From: UBA868 sp016776875
GTDB lineage: Bacteria > Pseudomonadota > Gammaproteobacteria > Arenicellales > UBA868
Direction of reading: 5' to 3'
DNA length: 64,000 nucleotides
NCBI GenBank assembly: GCA_051201585.1
Contig: CP179198.1
Span: 1,984,001-2,048,000, forward strand
Both the position numbers and the translations under genes were made by a program. The notes under the pieces were generated by a model. That model did not search any database. It was not told the DNA's origin and worked only from the letters and a program-made list of their open reading frames with translations. Shown here piece after piece: positions 43,583 through 53,652 of the stretch; positions within the stretch are counted from its first letter, which is position 1; the number at the start of each line of letters is the position of its first letter.

Positions 43583-44344
43583 GTGCGATTAAAAGATAAG
43601 GTTGCCGTGATTACAGGAGCCGCTCAAGGCATTGGATTGGGAATTGCCGAGCGGTTCTCAGCGGAAGGCGCCAGGGTCATGATGCTCGACATCAATGATC
43701 AGATTGGTCGAACTGCAGCCGATGGCGTTCCTGGCGCCACTTTCTTCCACATCGATGTTGCCAGTAAGCAGGAAATAAACACAACAGTCGAGCAAATAAT
43801 TGCCGAAAACGGGCAAATTGATATTTGCGTGAATAATGCGGGCATTCTTCGCACCGGCGATGTTTTGGAGATCAGCGAGGAAGATTTTGACATTGTCCTC
43901 AGCGTAAATCTAAAGGGAGCATTCTTGATGAGTCAGGCTGTTGGACGTCATATGGCGAAAGCGGGAAGCGGGAGCATTATTAATATGTCCTCTGTTAATG
44001 GCGTAATGACAATCCCGACGATCCTGCCCTACAACGTGTCCAAAGGAGGGTTAGACCAGCTCACCCGCGTCATGGCGATGGGACTTGCCGACAAGGGTAT
44101 CCGCGTAAACGGAATCGGACCGGGCAGTATTTTGACCGAGATGCTTCAACAGGTGATGTCGGATGATGAAAAGCGCAACGCGATACTCTCGAGGACACCA
44201 ATGGGGCGTTGTGGCGAAGTGGATGAAATCGCCAAGATCGCGCTTTTCCTTGCCAGTGAGGATTCGTCTTACATTACGGGGCAGTGTATTTATGCAGACG
44301 GCGGCCGAATGGCACTGAACTATACGGTACCCGTCCCAGATTAA
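43583..44344 (+). CDS. Short-chain dehydrogenase/reductase (SDR)
   Basis: A 253-residue classical SDR. TGAAQGIGLG near residue 11 is the NAD(P)-binding glycine motif, NNAGI is at 84-88, and the catalytic set is Ser137, Tyr150 and Lys154 (YNVSK). The C-terminal IYADGGRMALNY is typical. Asp36 after the second beta strand (MMLDIND) favours NAD over NADP. The substrate is unknown; related proteins oxidise sugar alcohols or hydroxy acids. GTG start at 43583 is supported by a strong upstream AGAGGAAG. It converges with hemE. Confidence 0.85.
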   Translation: MRLKDKVAVITGAAQGIGLGIAERFSAEGARVMMLDINDQIGRTAADGVPGATFFHIDVASKQEINTTVEQIIAENGQIDICVNNAGILRTGDVLEISEEDFDIVLSVNLKGAFLMSQAVGRHMAKAGSGSIINMSSVNGVMTIPTILPYNVSKGGLDQLTRVMAMGLADKGIRVNGIGPGSILTEMLQQVMSDDEKRNAILSRTPMGRCGEVDEIAKIALFLASEDSSYITGQCIYADGGRMALNYTVPVPD

Positions 44345-44360
44345 ATATCTCCCGAAAAAA

Positions 44361-45428
44361 TCAGGGCGATTTAATACTCAACTCGTGCACCGCATCCACC
44401 AGGACCTTCACATGGTCGGGGTTTACGCCTGGCGTTACGCCGTGGCCGAGATTAAACACGTGTCCCGGGCCAGAACCGAAATCGGCTAACACCTCAGCGA
44501 CCGCCGAACGAATTCGCTCTGGCGATGCGTACAGTATTGCAGGATCGAGATTACCCTGGAGCGCAACCTGATCTTTCACCGCTAACCGGGCTTGCGCCAG
44601 TGATGTCGTCCAATCGCAACCGATCGCGTCACAACCTATTGAAGCGATTTGAGGAAGCCATTGCCCGCCTCCTTTTGTAAAGACAATTGTGGGCACCTTT
44701 GAGGCAATCGGATCTGATTGCAGTTCCGATAGCACCTGAGCCATCGGATCAAGAGAAAACTCTCGATACTCGGCATGTCCCAAAACGCCGCCCCAGGTAT
44801 CAAAAACCATAAGCACTTGCGCCCCTGCTCGTGCTTGGGCTTTGAGGTAAAGCCCAACAGACTGGCTTAATAAACCCAATAATTTTTGAGCAGCTGGTGC
44901 CTCGCGATAAATCATATTTTTAATTTTTGCGAAATCCCGTGTACTCCTGCCTTCCACCATATAAGTTGCAAGCGTCCAGGGGCTTCCGGAAAAACCGATC
45001 AACGGCATACGATCTGCGAGTTCATGTCGAATCACCCGAACCGCCTCCAGGACGTAACCGAGATCGTCTTCCGGATCCGGAACCCCAAGCGAATCAACAT
45101 CGGCTTTTGAGTTGATCGGGCGTGCGAATCTAGGGCCTTCGCCCTCGTGCAGGCTCAGTCCTAAACCCATGGCGTCCGGGATTGTGAGAATATCTGAAAA
45201 AAGTATTGCCGCATCCAGGTCAAAACGCGCGAGCGGCTGCATCGTGACTTCACAAGCCAGTTCAGGCGTTTTACAGAGCGTTAAAAAATCCCCCGCCCGC
45301 TCTCGGGAAGCCCGGTACTCGGGGAGGTAACGCCCGGCCTGACGCATAATCCAAACCGGCGTGCAGTCGACAGGTTCTCGCTTGAGTGCGCGAATAAGGC
45401 GATCGTTTCTCGGCGATCCTGTCATCAT
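44361..45428 (-). CDS. hemE: Uroporphyrinogen decarboxylase
   Basis: Decarboxylates uroporphyrinogen III to coproporphyrinogen III in haem synthesis. The 355 residues open with the signature PVWIMRQAGRYLPEYR (substrate-binding Arg) and include ILFSDILTIPDAMG with the key Asp and GFSGSPWTLATYMVEG. It overlaps the pyrF stop by four bases (ATGA) and is the last gene of the gltB-gltD-pyrF-hemE row; hemE also follows gltBD in pseudomonads. Confidence 0.97.
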   Translation of the reverse strand: MMTGSPRNDRLIRALKREPVDCTPVWIMRQAGRYLPEYRASRERAGDFLTLCKTPELACEVTMQPLARFDLDAAILFSDILTIPDAMGLGLSLHEGEGPRFARPINSKADVDSLGVPDPEDDLGYVLEAVRVIRHELADRMPLIGFSGSPWTLATYMVEGRSTRDFAKIKNMIYREAPAAQKLLGLLSQSVGLYLKAQARAGAQVLMVFDTWGGVLGHAEYREFSLDPMAQVLSELQSDPIASKVPTIVFTKGGGQWLPQIASIGCDAIGCDWTTSLAQARLAVKDQVALQGNLDPAILYASPERIRSAVAEVLADFGSGPGHVFNLGHGVTPGVNPDHVKVLVDAVHELSIKSP

Positions 45429-46141
45429 AATTCCGCTAAAGTCGATTGAATTTCACTTTGAATTTGAACTGCTGCGTCACGAGGGCTTTGTGCATCCCGA
45501 ATGGGTCTGCCCACCACAAGATAATCGGACCCGTCCGTCAGAGCTCGGCGAGGCGTGACTGCGCGCTTCTGATCATCGTCGTGAGCTCCAGATCGGATAC
45601 CGGGAGTGACGATCACGCCGTTTTTGCCTAATGTCTCTCTCAGCATCTGCGCCTCTTGGCCTGATGCGACCACCCCGGCACAACCCGAGGCAATCGCGCG
45701 TCTCGCTCGAGAACAAACAAGTTCAGGAATATCGCAATCAAAGCCGAGATCGAGCATATCGGCTTTATCAAGGCTGGTAAGCACCGTGACTGCAAGGATA
45801 CCCACGCCGTCAGCGGCCTCTGCAGCCGATCGCATCATGGCGTCATTGCCATGAACCGTAGCAAAGGTAATTCCCCTACCCTGCAACTGACTCACTGCCC
45901 GACCCACAGTCGCCGGCACATCAAAAAATTTGAGGTCGACGAAGACGTTCTTTTGTTGACCGGTTAGCCAATCCACAATTCCAAACCCATCGGCACCCGT
46001 GAACAGCTCAAGACCCACCTTATAAAAGTGAACCGCGTCGCCAATTTCATTGACCAGCGCACGCGCCTCTTGGGCGGAGGGGACATCCAGCGCAACAATT
46101 AAACGCTGCTCAGGTGGAATTGATGCCTGGCTCATCTTCAA
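45425..46141 (-). CDS. pyrF: Orotidine 5'-phosphate decarboxylase
   Basis: Last step of UMP synthesis. The 238 residues carry LIVALDVPSAQEA at the start, the catalytic DLKFFDVPATV (Asp-x-Lys-x-x-Asp), GVVASGQEA, and the C-terminal VTPGIR and DYLVVGRPI phosphate-binding motifs. It lies six bases after gltD and overlaps hemE by four bases. pyrF between gltD and hemE is less usual than in pseudomonads, where hemE follows gltD directly. Confidence 0.97.
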   Translation of the reverse strand: MKMSQASIPPEQRLIVALDVPSAQEARALVNEIGDAVHFYKVGLELFTGADGFGIVDWLTGQQKNVFVDLKFFDVPATVGRAVSQLQGRGITFATVHGNDAMMRSAAEAADGVGILAVTVLTSLDKADMLDLGFDCDIPELVCSRARRAIASGCAGVVASGQEAQMLRETLGKNGVIVTPGIRSGAHDDDQKRAVTPRRALTDGSDYLVVGRPIRDAQSPRDAAVQIQSEIQSTLAEL

Positions 46142-46147
46142 CTCCTT

Positions 46148-47671
46148 CTAGGCGACTGCGTTAACATGGGTTAACCCTTTTAGGTAGTCATCGACACTTT
46201 GAGCGACAGCGCGGCCCTCCTGTATTGCCCAGACCACCAACGACTGCCCTCGCCGGCAATCTCCAGCCGCAAAAACGGATCCCTCACCGCATCGATAGTC
46301 GGGCACTGCTGCCGCAATATTTGAACGTTGATCCCGAGCAAGTTCAAGCTGATCGGGTAACGTCGGTTCAGGCCCCATGAAACCCATCGATAAGAAAACC
46401 AGATCACAGCTCCAATCTTGCTCAGATCCCTCGATTTCGCTAAATGGCGCCTCTTGTGAGGGCTGATTCCAATCAACTTCGATCGTCCGCACGCCAATCA
46501 ACTGCCCGGCTTCATTCTTCAGGAATGATTTTGAGAGCAGGTTATAGCTTCTGGGGTCTTTACCAAACTTGTGCTTCGCCTCCGAGTGTGCGTAATCGCT
46601 TCGTAAAATTAACGGCCATTGTGGCCATGGGTTGTTTTCCGCCCGACCCTCTGGAGGGCAATTCAACAGCTCGAAGTTAACCACACTCTCACAACCCTGA
46701 CGCAGAGCCGTTCCAATGCAGTCCGCCCCGGTATCACCACCTCCAATCACAATCACTCGCTTACCGGCGGCATCGATAGACGTTGCACCCTCGTCAATAA
46801 GACTTTTCGTGCTACGGGTCAGATAGTCCATCGCAAAATAAATTCCGGAAGCCTCGCGACCCGGAATGGCCAAGTCACGCGGCACGGTCGCCCCTATTGC
46901 CAATACAACCGCATCAACCTCTCTTTGCAATTCTTCTACCGAAATATGTCTCACGGACTCGCCGGTATCAGTCATGATTGCGTTTGAATGACTCGCCGAG
47001 ATTTCGACCGGACTCCCCACGCTCGTTTTGACTCTGAACTCGACGCCCTCTGCCCGTAATAAGTTCACGCGTCGGTCCACTAACTTTTTTTCCAGTTTCA
47101 TATTGGGAATGCCATAGATCAATAATCCTCCGATCTGATCAGCGCGCTCATAAACGGTCACTGAGTGGCCCAATTTGTTCAGCTGATCTGCGGCCGCAAG
47201 GCCTGAAGGACCCGAGCCCACCACCGCTACTTTCTGTCCAGAACGTTTGCTCGGTGGCCGAGCGGTCACCCATCCCTCATCGAATCCACGATCGACAATG
47301 GATTGCTCAATATTTTTAATGGTAACGGCCGGTTCGGTTATGCCGAGTACGCAGGCGCCCTCACAGGGTGCTGGGCAGACACGTCCGGTAAATTCGGGAA
47401 AATTATTTGTCGCGTGAAGGCGATCCAGCGCCGCTCGCCATTCACCCCGGTAAACAAGATCGTTCCACTCCGGAATAAGGTTATCAACAGGGCATCCGTC
47501 ATCTGACTGACAGAACGGCACGCCGCAGTCCATGCAGCGAGCCCCTTGCAACTTTAATTGATCGGTATTGCCTTTAGAAAAAATCTCATCAAAGTCATTA
47601 ATACGGACTTCCTCGTCCCGGTATGGGACAATGGTTCGAGGAAATTCTTTAAATCCGGTCACTTTACCCAT
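46148..47671 (-). CDS. gltD: Glutamate synthase (NADPH) small subunit
   Basis: The 507-residue beta subunit feeds electrons from NADPH through FAD and iron-sulfur clusters to GltB. Cys46, Cys49, Cys54 and Cys60 (CMDCGVPFC and following) and Cys99, Cys103 and Cys107 (CPAPCEGAC) bind two [4Fe-4S] clusters. The FAD Rossmann motif is VAVVGSGPSGLAAA and the NADPH motif VIVIGGGDTGADC. It follows gltB after 24 bases. Confidence 0.97.
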   Translation of the reverse strand: MGKVTGFKEFPRTIVPYRDEEVRINDFDEIFSKGNTDQLKLQGARCMDCGVPFCQSDDGCPVDNLIPEWNDLVYRGEWRAALDRLHATNNFPEFTGRVCPAPCEGACVLGITEPAVTIKNIEQSIVDRGFDEGWVTARPPSKRSGQKVAVVGSGPSGLAAADQLNKLGHSVTVYERADQIGGLLIYGIPNMKLEKKLVDRRVNLLRAEGVEFRVKTSVGSPVEISASHSNAIMTDTGESVRHISVEELQREVDAVVLAIGATVPRDLAIPGREASGIYFAMDYLTRSTKSLIDEGATSIDAAGKRVIVIGGGDTGADCIGTALRQGCESVVNFELLNCPPEGRAENNPWPQWPLILRSDYAHSEAKHKFGKDPRSYNLLSKSFLKNEAGQLIGVRTIEVDWNQPSQEAPFSEIEGSEQDWSCDLVFLSMGFMGPEPTLPDQLELARDQRSNIAAAVPDYRCGEGSVFAAGDCRRGQSLVVWAIQEGRAVAQSVDDYLKGLTHVNAVA

Positions 47672-47695
47672 AAGACAATAGTCCTCTAACCGCTC

Positions 47696-50600
47696 TCAGG
47701 CTGCGCCCTGCTGGATGGTTATCTCCTCACGCAAGTCTCGCGAACCGGGAACCGCAGCATCGTGTCCACGCTCTGCGAGCACCCTTTTGTAATCTCGAGG
47801 CATTACTTTAATAAACCTTGTCAAAGCGCTTTTCCAATCTTTAATCAAATCTTCCGCGACGGTTGACCCCGTTAACCTGTGATGTTCCTCGAGAAGACTG
47901 AATAACTCCGCTGCCTCTTGATCGTTTTCGATGTCATCAAGATCGACCATGTCCTGATTACAATTAACCGCAAACCGATCACGGTCATCGACCAAAACGT
48001 AGGCAATTCCCCCTGACATCCCAGCCGCGAAATTCCGGCCGGTAGGACCCAATACCACGACTCGCCCCCCGGTCATATATTCACAACCATGGTCACCCAC
48101 ACCTTCTACAACCGCTTGTGCACCGCTGTTTCGAATCGCAAAACGCTCGGCCGCGATCCCTCGAAAAAAAGCGCTTCCCGCAGTCGCACCATACAACACC
48201 ACATTACCCACAATCACATTTTTTTCGGGTAAAAACTTACTATCTGGATGTGGGTAGATGATAATCCTGCCACCGGACAAGCCTTTTCCCACGTAATCGT
48301 TTGCATCTCCCCTCAACTCCAGCGTAATACCATTTGCAAGCCACGCCCCAAAACTCTGTCCAGCAGATCCCGTAAATCGCCCATGTATCGTGCTATCCGG
48401 CAACCCGGCTTCTCCCCATCGCTTAACAGCCTCGTATGACAGTAGCGTGCCCACTGTCCGGTCGGTGTTTTTGATCGGCAGGTCAAAATCAACTCTTTCC
48501 GCACGTTCAATAGCGGCTTGGCTGAGGCCAATTACGTGCGTGTTGTCGAGCGCGCGCTCAAGTCCATGATCCTGAGCTTGCTGGCAAGTGGTACCCGCTT
48601 TTGGGTGAGGTTTTTTCGGGGACTCAAGCAAACGACTCAGGTCAAGGCCGCTGGCTTTCCAGTGTGACACCACTGCGCTTGTTTCCAGAATTTCAGTCTT
48701 TCCGACCATATCAATAAAATTTCTAACGCCTAACTTGGCCATAATGGTTCGGACTTCCTCGGCCACAAAAAATAAATAATTAACGACATTTTCAGGCAAC
48801 CCATGAAACTTCGCCCTGAGAACAGGATCCTGTGTTGCAATTCCGACTGGACAGGTATTCAGGTGGCATTTTCGCATCATGATGCACCCCAGTGCGATCA
48901 ATGGCGCGGTCGAAAAGCCAATCTCTTCAGCGCCTAATAGCGCCCCGATAACAACGTCCCGACCCGTTTTGATTCCCCCATCGGTCTGCAACGTCACCCG
49001 GCTCCGAAGGTCATTCATCACAAGCGTCTGATGCGTCTCAGCAATCCCAAGTTCCCAAGGTAAACCTGCATGCTTGATACTGGTCAACGGTGATGCACCA
49101 GTACCCCCACTGTCGCCAGAAATCAAAATATGGTCGGCGTGGGCCTTCGCAACCCCCGCCGCAATCGTGCCCACCCCAACTTCCGAAACCAATTTAACGC
49201 TAATCCTCGCAACCGGGTTTGCATTCTTCAGATCATAAATTAACTGCGATAGATCTTCGATAGAGTAAATATCATGATGAGGCGGAGGCGATATCAAGCC
49301 AACACCCGGCGTTGAATATCGAATCTTGGCAATCGTGGCGTCGACTTTGGATCCAGGTAATTCGCCACCTTCTCCTGGTTTAGCGCCCTGAGAAATTTTG
49401 ATCTGGATCTCATCAGCGTTGGCAAGGTACCAACTGGTCACCCCAAATCGACCGGAGGCCACTTGTTTGATCGCCGAGCGTTTAAGATCTCCATTGGGCA
49501 GTGGCTTAAAACGCTCCGGATCCTCACCGCCTTCTCCCGTATTGCTTTTGCCGCCCACGCGATTCATTGCAATAGCCAAAGTTTCATGTGCCTCTGGCGA
49601 CACCGATCCGAAACTCATGGCGCCGGTACAAAAACGCTTAACAATCTCTGAGGCAGGTTCTACCGAATCAATCGATATAGCTGAACCGGCAACGCCCTCG
49701 CGAAGATGCATCAATCCCCTCAAAGTACAACGTCCTGACGTTTCTGCGTTTATCGTTTCAGAAAATTCCTGGTAAGCCTGTGCACTGTTTTGCTGGGCCG
49801 CTCGCTGAAGACTCGAAATTGCTTTCGGTTCCCAGGCATGTTTTTGCCCGCCCGGACGCCAGTGATACTCGCCGGGGTTTGGAAGCGTTCCGGAATCAAC
49901 TGACGGCGCTTCAGCGTAACCGAGATGATGTCGTCGTAATATCTCCACCCCCAAGACATCAAAACCCACGCCCTGTAATCGACTCGCGGTCTCCGTAAAG
50001 CAAAGATCGATCACCTCGTCTTGTAATCCCACCGCCTCAAAGATTTGAGCGCCCTTGTAAGACTGGAGTGTTGAAATACCCATCTTACCCATTACTTTCA
50101 GAATGCCCTTTGCGACACCCTTACGGTAAGCCTCAACAATCGAGTGATCATTCGGGAAATGTTCAGCATCAAGCCTCGAATCGCGACGCGCTTGCCAAAG
50201 TGCTTCAAAAGCGAGATAAGGATTAATCGCATCGACGCCAAAACCAACAAGCAGGCAATGATGATGTACTTCGCTGGCTTCTCCTGTCTCAACAACTAAA
50301 CCAATTCGAGTTCGCTTAGAGGTTCTGACCAGTCGTTGGTGGACAGCCCCTGCGGCGAGTAACGTACTAACAGGAGCGTTCTGGTTGCTGACTAATCGAT
50401 CCGAAAGGACGACGATATTAATCCCATCATCAACAGCGGCTTCAGCCTCGGCACAGATTCGCTCAATCGCCCGCTTCAAGCCCCCAGGCCCATCCGCCTC
50501 TGGGAACGTGATATCGATGGTTGCACTTTTCCAACCGCGATAATCAAGCGCTTTCAGAGCGGCCAGATCACTTTGGGTGAGAATCGGTTGCATCAGGCGC

Positions 50601-52300
50601 AATCGATGACAATGCGACGGCGTCGTGCTTAAAAGATTTTTTTCAGGACCTATAAAACACTCGAGCGACATAATGACATCTTCTCTTATGGAGTCGATCG
50701 CAGGGTTCGTCACTTGAGCAAATAGCTGCTTAAAATAATCGTAGACCAGTCTGGGTTGATCCGATAAACAGGCGAGCGCTGAGTCGTTACCCATCGACCC
50801 AATAGGATCACGTTGCTCAAGCACCAACGGAATCAGCATAAAATCCAAAGTCTCTCGGGTATAACCAAAGGCCCTGAGTCGTGGCACAAGCGTTTCTTCT
50901 GAAAGACCAGGAACATCATCCGCTTTTGGCAATTCAGGCAATTCTATTTTTTGTTCAGTCAACCATTGGTCATACGGTCTTTGGTTCGTCAGACTTTCCT
51001 TGATTTCTTCATCAGGAACTAACCTGCCCTTTTCAAAATCAACCAAAAACATCCGACCTGGTTGGAGTCGACCTTTCTCTTTAATCGTGGTGGGATCAAG
51101 TTCTAGAACTCCAACCTCGCTCGACATAATGACCCGGTCATCTGAAGTAACGTAATACCGACTCGGTCTAAGCCCGTTTCGATCCAGCACTGCGCCAATG
51201 CATCGGCCATCAGTAAAAGTGACCGAAGATGGGCCGTCCCACGGCTCCATCATTGACGAGTGATATTCGTAAAATGCGCGCTTCGACGCGGTCATTAATT
51301 CATGTTTTTGCCAAGCCTCTGGAATCATCATCAAAACTGACTCTGGAAGCGTACGTCCCGTTACGGTGAGGAAATCCAGGGCATTATCCAGGCCGCTCGT
51401 GTCCGAGCAGTTCGGCTCAATAACCGGGAATAGCGCTTCGAGTTGATCACCAAAAAGATCACTCTCCATGCTTCCCTCCCGCGCACGCATCCAATTTCTG
51501 TTACCGCGGAACGTGTTGATCTCACCATTATGAGCAATCATTCTCATAGGGTGAGCGCGGTCCCAGCTTGGAAAAGTGTTAGTCGAAAAACGTGCGTGCA
51601 CCATTGCAAGATGACTGACGTAATCTGATGCCTGCAAATCAATAAAGTAGTCCATCAGCTGTAGCGTTCTCAACATCCCCTTGTAGACCATTACGCGCGT
51701 TGAAAGCGAACAGACATAGAACATCTCGGACTGCGACGAAGAGTCAACTGCACACAGACGATGGCTCGCGCTTTTCCGGATCAGATAAAGTTTTCGCTCA
51801 AACTCGTCTTGACTAATATCGGGAGCCGCCTCGACCAACAGCTGCTCTATGTGGGGCTCAGACAATCTGGCAGCAATGCCGATGTCCGCGGAATCTGGTG
51901 CAACCGGCACGACCCTCCAACCCAACAAAAACTGACCATGCTGATTGACAAGATTCTCAACAATCCGTTTGCACTTTTGACGTTGAGATAAATCTTTAGG
52001 CAGGAAAACTAAACCCGCGCCAAACCTCCCTTGTTCTGGAAGATCAATGCCAAGTTCCTCGAAAATTACGCGAGATAGAAACTTATAAGGCAATGCGGTG
52101 AGGATCCCGGCGCCATCACCACTATTTGGCTGTGCCCCTACGCCTGCCCGGTGCTCCATACTCTTAAGCAATTCATAGCCATCATCGATGATGCTTCGGC
52201 TTGCAATGCCCTTGATGTGAGCGACCATGCCAACCCCGCAACTATCGTGCTCGTAGCGGGGGTCATATAGCCCGTGTGGCGAATTCGGTTGCGTGGTCAT
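47696..52300 (-). CDS. gltB: Glutamate synthase (NADPH) large subunit
   Basis: A 1534-residue enzyme making glutamate from glutamine and 2-oxoglutarate. It starts with a short propeptide; Cys21 in HDSCGVGM becomes the N-terminal nucleophile of the glutaminase domain after cleavage. The central domain, the FMN-binding synthase domain (GEGGEDPERF, SGDSGGTGASPLTSIKHAG), the [3Fe-4S] motif CIMMRKCHLNTCPVG and the C-terminal beta-helix (GDANDYVGKGLSGGRIIIYP) follow in order. A good sigma-70 promoter and a 150-base leader lie upstream. Confidence 0.97.
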   Translation of the reverse strand: MTTQPNSPHGLYDPRYEHDSCGVGMVAHIKGIASRSIIDDGYELLKSMEHRAGVGAQPNSGDGAGILTALPYKFLSRVIFEELGIDLPEQGRFGAGLVFLPKDLSQRQKCKRIVENLVNQHGQFLLGWRVVPVAPDSADIGIAARLSEPHIEQLLVEAAPDISQDEFERKLYLIRKSASHRLCAVDSSSQSEMFYVCSLSTRVMVYKGMLRTLQLMDYFIDLQASDYVSHLAMVHARFSTNTFPSWDRAHPMRMIAHNGEINTFRGNRNWMRAREGSMESDLFGDQLEALFPVIEPNCSDTSGLDNALDFLTVTGRTLPESVLMMIPEAWQKHELMTASKRAFYEYHSSMMEPWDGPSSVTFTDGRCIGAVLDRNGLRPSRYYVTSDDRVIMSSEVGVLELDPTTIKEKGRLQPGRMFLVDFEKGRLVPDEEIKESLTNQRPYDQWLTEQKIELPELPKADDVPGLSEETLVPRLRAFGYTRETLDFMLIPLVLEQRDPIGSMGNDSALACLSDQPRLVYDYFKQLFAQVTNPAIDSIREDVIMSLECFIGPEKNLLSTTPSHCHRLRLMQPILTQSDLAALKALDYRGWKSATIDITFPEADGPGGLKRAIERICAEAEAAVDDGINIVVLSDRLVSNQNAPVSTLLAAGAVHQRLVRTSKRTRIGLVVETGEASEVHHHCLLVGFGVDAINPYLAFEALWQARRDSRLDAEHFPNDHSIVEAYRKGVAKGILKVMGKMGISTLQSYKGAQIFEAVGLQDEVIDLCFTETASRLQGVGFDVLGVEILRRHHLGYAEAPSVDSGTLPNPGEYHWRPGGQKHAWEPKAISSLQRAAQQNSAQAYQEFSETINAETSGRCTLRGLMHLREGVAGSAISIDSVEPASEIVKRFCTGAMSFGSVSPEAHETLAIAMNRVGGKSNTGEGGEDPERFKPLPNGDLKRSAIKQVASGRFGVTSWYLANADEIQIKISQGAKPGEGGELPGSKVDATIAKIRYSTPGVGLISPPPHHDIYSIEDLSQLIYDLKNANPVARISVKLVSEVGVGTIAAGVAKAHADHILISGDSGGTGASPLTSIKHAGLPWELGIAETHQTLVMNDLRSRVTLQTDGGIKTGRDVVIGALLGAEEIGFSTAPLIALGCIMMRKCHLNTCPVGIATQDPVLRAKFHGLPENVVNYLFFVAEEVRTIMAKLGVRNFIDMVGKTEILETSAVVSHWKASGLDLSRLLESPKKPHPKAGTTCQQAQDHGLERALDNTHVIGLSQAAIERAERVDFDLPIKNTDRTVGTLLSYEAVKRWGEAGLPDSTIHGRFTGSAGQSFGAWLANGITLELRGDANDYVGKGLSGGRIIIYPHPDSKFLPEKNVIVGNVVLYGATAGSAFFRGIAAERFAIRNSGAQAVVEGVGDHGCEYMTGGRVVVLGPTGRNFAAGMSGGIAYVLVDDRDRFAVNCNQDMVDLDDIENDQEAAELFSLLEEHHRLTGSTVAEDLIKDWKSALTRFIKVMPRDYKRVLAERGHDAAVPGSRDLREEITIQQGAA

Positions 52301-52414
52301 TAATTGCGCTTACTCCATTGGATGATCTTGCCATTTAACGCCGCGACACACCCGACCCACTGCGTTGTCAACGGAAGCGGGCCTCAAGATCGGGAAAGCA
52401 GCAATCTGAGCGTT

Positions 52415-52445
52415 AATCTGCGGGATGTCGCCGCAGATTTTTTTT
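52415..52445 (+). terminator. Intrinsic-terminator-like hairpin, plus strand, in the gltB leader
   Basis: AATCTGCGG (52415-52423), a 7-base loop and CCGCAGATT (52431-52439) form a perfect nine-pair stem, continuing into a run of eight T (52438-52445) on the plus strand. No plus-strand gene lies upstream, so either a small RNA antisense to the gltB leader ends here, or the same hairpin acts at the very 5' end of the gltB mRNA on the minus strand, where it has no T-run. Confidence 0.5.
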
Positions 52446-52461
52446 ATGATGGGGTCGACAA

Positions 52462-52490
52462 ATTATAGCGACAGCTAAAATTCGCTTCAA
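52462..52490 (-). promoter_or_regulatory. Sigma-70 promoter of gltB
   Basis: On the minus strand TTGAAG (52490-52485) and a consensus TATAAT (52467-52462) are 17 bases apart. A start near 52455 would give a leader of about 155 bases for gltB. Confidence 0.65.
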
Positions 52491-52569
52491 ACACAAGAGT
52501 TTTATGCCTACCCAAAAACGAGTTTTGGCGATCTATTGCCCCCTTATGGTGCAATAAAGCGTAACAGAC

Positions 52570-53652
52570 CTAGATCGTCGAAAATTCGTTCAATACTTGA
52601 AGTAACACCTCTTCAGGGTAGTCTTCGACTAACTTTGCACACCCCAACGCATGGAGTAGTACCAACCGAATCTTTCCGCCAACTACTTTTTTATCCACCG
52701 ACATATGCTTTAGAAAATCGTCTGCGGTCATTCCCTGTGGCGGCGCCACCGGCAAATTAACGCTCAGCAATAAGCTGCGAGTTCTATCGACTATCTGACG
52801 ATCTAGCCATCCTAATTTTTCAGACATCGTCACTGCCATCAACATACCCACTGCGACAGCCTCTCCATGCAACCACGAGCCGTAACCGGATGCGGTTTCG
52901 ATTGCATGTCCAAAGGTGTGCCCTAGGTTCAAGATCGCCCGCTCTCCAGCCTCTTTCTCGTCATTAGCGACAATCTCTGCTTTGTGACGACAGGATTCCA
53001 TAATTACATACTGAAGCGCTTCTTGATCGCAGTTCAGGAGGTGATCCATATTCGACTCTAGCCATTCAAAAAAAAGACGGTCGCGAATCAAGCCATACTT
53101 AATAACTTCAGCAATCCCCGCAGCCAGTTCGCGAGATTCAAGCGTACGAAGGGTGTCCGTATCAGCGATGACACAAGCGGGCTGATGGAAAGCGCCAATC
53201 ATATTTTTACCCGCAGGATGGTTTACCGCGGTCTTGCCGCCAACGGCAGAGTCTACCTGCGCTAACAAAGTGGTGGGAATTTGGACAAACGAGACACCTC
53301 GCTGATAACAAGCCGCCGCAAACCCAACCAAGTCGCCAATCACACCACCACCGAGCGCGACTAACGTTGCATCTCGGCTGAATCGACTTTGCAAAAGCGT
53401 ATCGAAGACACGCTGGAGCGTCTCAAGGCTTTTGTACTGCTCACCGTCAGGAAGCGTTTGGGAAATCACTCGGCGGTTCCCCAATAAACCCATCACGCGA
53501 TCAAGGTAAAGGGGGGCTACTGTTTCATTTGTGACCACCAAAACGTCATCGCCTGGTATGTATGCAGAAACTGTACTGGGTTCTGCGAGCAATCCGCTGC
53601 CCACGATTATGGGATAACTACGACTTCCAAGGTCAACGGTTAGCGTTGCCAA
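52570..53652 (-). CDS. aroB: 3-dehydroquinate synthase
   Basis: Second step of the shikimate pathway, converting DAHP to 3-dehydroquinate with NAD and a divalent metal. The 360 residues include LPDGEQYKSLET, the NAD loop ALGGGVIGDLVGFAAA, and NLGHTFGHAIE carrying the metal-binding His residues. It overlaps the end of aroK by 13 bases, and the pair forms one operon with pilMNOPQ upstream, as in other type IV-piliated Gammaproteobacteria. Confidence 0.97.
   Translation of the reverse strand: MATLTVDLGSRSYPIIVGSGLLAEPSTVSAYIPGDDVLVVTNETVAPLYLDRVMGLLGNRRVISQTLPDGEQYKSLETLQRVFDTLLQSRFSRDATLVALGGGVIGDLVGFAAACYQRGVSFVQIPTTLLAQVDSAVGGKTAVNHPAGKNMIGAFHQPACVIADTDTLRTLESRELAAGIAEVIKYGLIRDRLFFEWLESNMDHLLNCDQEALQYVIMESCRHKAEIVANDEKEAGERAILNLGHTFGHAIETASGYGSWLHGEAVAVGMLMAVTMSEKLGWLDRQIVDRTRSLLLSVNLPVAPPQGMTADDFLKHMSVDKKVVGGKIRLVLLHALGCAKLVEDYPEEVLLQVLNEFSTI

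Larger units (their letters stand above)
52301..52569. other. gltB leader and aroB-gltB intergenic region
   Basis: A 269-base gap between the aroB stop and the gltB start. It holds the gltB promoter, a leader of about 150 bases, and a strong hairpin (listed separately). No open reading frame of note is present. The aroB-gltB order is that of pseudomonads, where a SPOR-domain gene often sits in this gap; it is missing here. Confidence 0.55.
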
